Shown here in pieces: positions 62,999 through 64,000 of a stretch of 64,000 nucleotides of DNA (position 1 is its first letter; each line of letters starts with the position of its first letter). Made by a program: the position numbers and the translations under genes. The DNA is taken from contig DASPJL010000198.1 of the NCBI GenBank assembly GCA_035628645.1, positions 1 through 64,000 on the forward strand, read 5' to 3'. The DNA comes from DASPJL01 sp035628645. Lineage in GTDB: Bacteria; Bacteroidota; Bacteroidia; Cytophagales; Cyclobacteriaceae. The notes below the pieces were generated by a model that was not told the origin of the DNA, did not search any database, and worked only from the letters and a program-made list of their open reading frames with translations.

Positions 62999-64000
62999 TT
63001 AAGAATTAAGAACCATTTCTTTACTATTGGAGGGTTTTACGTTGTAAAGCTTCAGCAGTTTATCCAATGACCTTTTCATGTCATAATTTTCAAGTATCAT
63101 TTTCCTTGCATTTTCCCCCATCTCGCCTCGTAAATGTTGATTTTCAGCTAATTTAATTACAGCTCCGGCCAAACTCGAAGGTTTTTCTTCAACAATAAAT
63201 CCATTAACCTTATCCACGATGAGGTCTTTCAGCCCGTAAACATTGTAAACCACAGAAGGCAGTCCACATGCCATTGCTTCTATAAGGGATATTCCTAGTC
63301 CTTCGTAACGAGAAGGCATGATATAAATGTCAGTTGCTACCAGGGCTTGTCTTACATTTTCCATTTGCCCGGCAAACTTCACATGAGAACTGATATTCAA
63401 TTGTTGAGTATAAGCCTTCAATTCATCCAACATTGGACCATCTCCGATATTCAAATAAAAGATCCTCTTGTTCTTTGCCAGGATCTCAGGCATAGCCGTC
63501 AAAATATCCTTATGGTTCTTGGTTTTGGTAATGGAACCAACAGAAGTAATAATTAAAGCGTCTTTTGGTACGTCCAGATGTTCCCGCGCTTCAATTTTTT
63601 CCCAATCATCTTTTAGCGGATCGAATCGCGAAAGATTAATCCAATTAGGTACAATAATAGTAGAATTAAGAAGAATCTTTTTTTCTACTGTTTTAACAGA
63701 CTGTCCGATTGAAACAAACCGTACTTTAAAAATTTTTCTAGCGATAAACCTTTGAAGAATTCTTCGGAGTTTCAGGTATCCTTTGTAAGTAAAAACGCTA
63801 TGTACAGTTCTGATTATATTGACACTCGTTGCCAGCCGTATGGCTAATGTATACCAAAAGAATGCACCTTCAGAATGCATATGAATGGCGTCAAACTTAT
63901 TCTTCTTAAAGAATTTATAAACTTTGATAAAATGCCCGAGAGAACTCTTAAATGGGATATGATGTATTTTATATCCAGATCTTCGCAATATTTCAGCGTA
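62999..64000 (-). CDS. Glycosyltransferase, GT4 family (5' end outside window)
   Basis: The frame stays open to the right edge; codons before the TTG at 63988 (YAEI) are also coding, so the N-terminal ~50 residues lie beyond. It shows FDAIHMHSEGAFFWYTLAIRL, IITSVGSITKTKNHKDIL and EX7E in PSRYEGLGISLIEAMACGLP. Sugar acceptor and donor unknown. Six bases before the Wzy-like gene, same operon. Confidence 0.9.
   Translation of the reverse strand, partial: YAEILRRSGYKIHHIPFKSSLGHFIKVYKFFKKNKFDAIHMHSEGAFFWYTLAIRLATSVNIIRTVHSVFTYKGYLKLRRILQRFIARKIFKVRFVSIGQSVKTVEKKILLNSTIIVPNWINLSRFDPLKDDWEKIEAREHLDVPKDALIITSVGSITKTKNHKDILTAMPEILAKNKRIFYLNIGDGPMLDELKAYTQQLNISSHVKFAGQMENVRQALVATDIYIMPSRYEGLGISLIEAMACGLPSVVYNVYGLKDLIVDKVNGFIVEEKPSSLAGAVIKLAENQHLRGEMGENARKMILENYDMKRSLDKLLKLYNVKPSNSKEMVLNS

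Noticed and set aside
63988..64000. TTG at 63988 as the true start of the last glycosyltransferase
   Set aside because: The frame stays open to the edge and the GT4 N-terminal half would be incomplete, so the gene begins outside the window.

Overview
The window is AT-rich and reads as Bacteroidota, most likely a gliding, polysaccharide-degrading member of the Cytophagales. The support is: type IX secretion (T9SS) type B sorting domains on two large secreted proteins, SprB-type repeats, two TonB-dependent receptors with N-terminal carboxypeptidase-regulatory-like domains, DUF5723 and OmpA/PD40 envelope proteins, an IlvM-type acetolactate synthase small subunit, and several promoters of the Bacteroidota form TTTG-N19-TAnnTTTG. 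No rRNA, tRNA, CRISPR array, phage or complete insertion sequence was seen.

Layout. 1-2595: the edge-truncated start of a secreted GH81 endo-1,3-beta-glucanase with a CBM6-like module. 2.8-5.6 kb: adenine deaminase, a HepT/MntA toxin-antitoxin pair and YidD. 5.7-14.4 kb: membrane transport, with a TonB receptor carrying a Cys-x-x-Cys plug motif, a TMEM220-like protein, two divergent CorA-type channels, and a divergent MerC / ZnuD-like receptor / lipoprotein locus. Three related 15-bp palindromes sit on the divergent promoters of that locus and suggest metal (probably zinc) repression. 14.5-22 kb: oligoendopeptidase F, an M1 peptidase, pyruvate dehydrogenase E1 beta, an OmpA/TPR lipoprotein and a PspC-domain protein. 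22-32 kb: envelope operons, namely T9SS protein-YbaB-GT2 and lipoprotein-DUF5723-OmpA/PD40. 32-39.3 kb: a hybrid sensor kinase, a ferredoxin-type reductase, adenylosuccinate lyase, a TPR protein, three small genes and a cold-shock protein.

39.6-45.7 kb: a branched-chain amino acid operon, ilvE-ilvD-ilvB-ilvM-ilvC. It is preceded by a perfect 16-bp palindrome, an 18-codon reading frame rich in Ile/Leu/Val codons and an intrinsic terminator placed immediately before ilvE, which looks like an attenuator. IlvE has Gly where this PLP fold normally has the Glu that contacts the cofactor ring nitrogen.

45.8-64 kb: a surface-polysaccharide locus. It holds an ATP-grasp-like enzyme next to a QueC-like PP-loop ATPase, four GT4 or GT2 glycosyltransferases plus one more at the window edge, an O-antigen ligase/polymerase-like membrane protein, and a sugar-nucleotide block (RfbF-type cytidylyltransferase, SDR, RfbC-type epimerase, C-methyltransferase, DUF4910 protein) that looks like synthesis of a branched CDP-deoxysugar. 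Two paralogous secreted proteins with an alginate-lyase-like domain lie in the middle, facing each other. One of them carries PKD-like repeats, SprB repeats and a T9SS tail. The most interesting undescribed features are this polysaccharide locus with its built-in lyase-like pair, the ATP-grasp/PP-loop pair, the triple operator at the MerC/receptor promoters and the ilv attenuator candidate.
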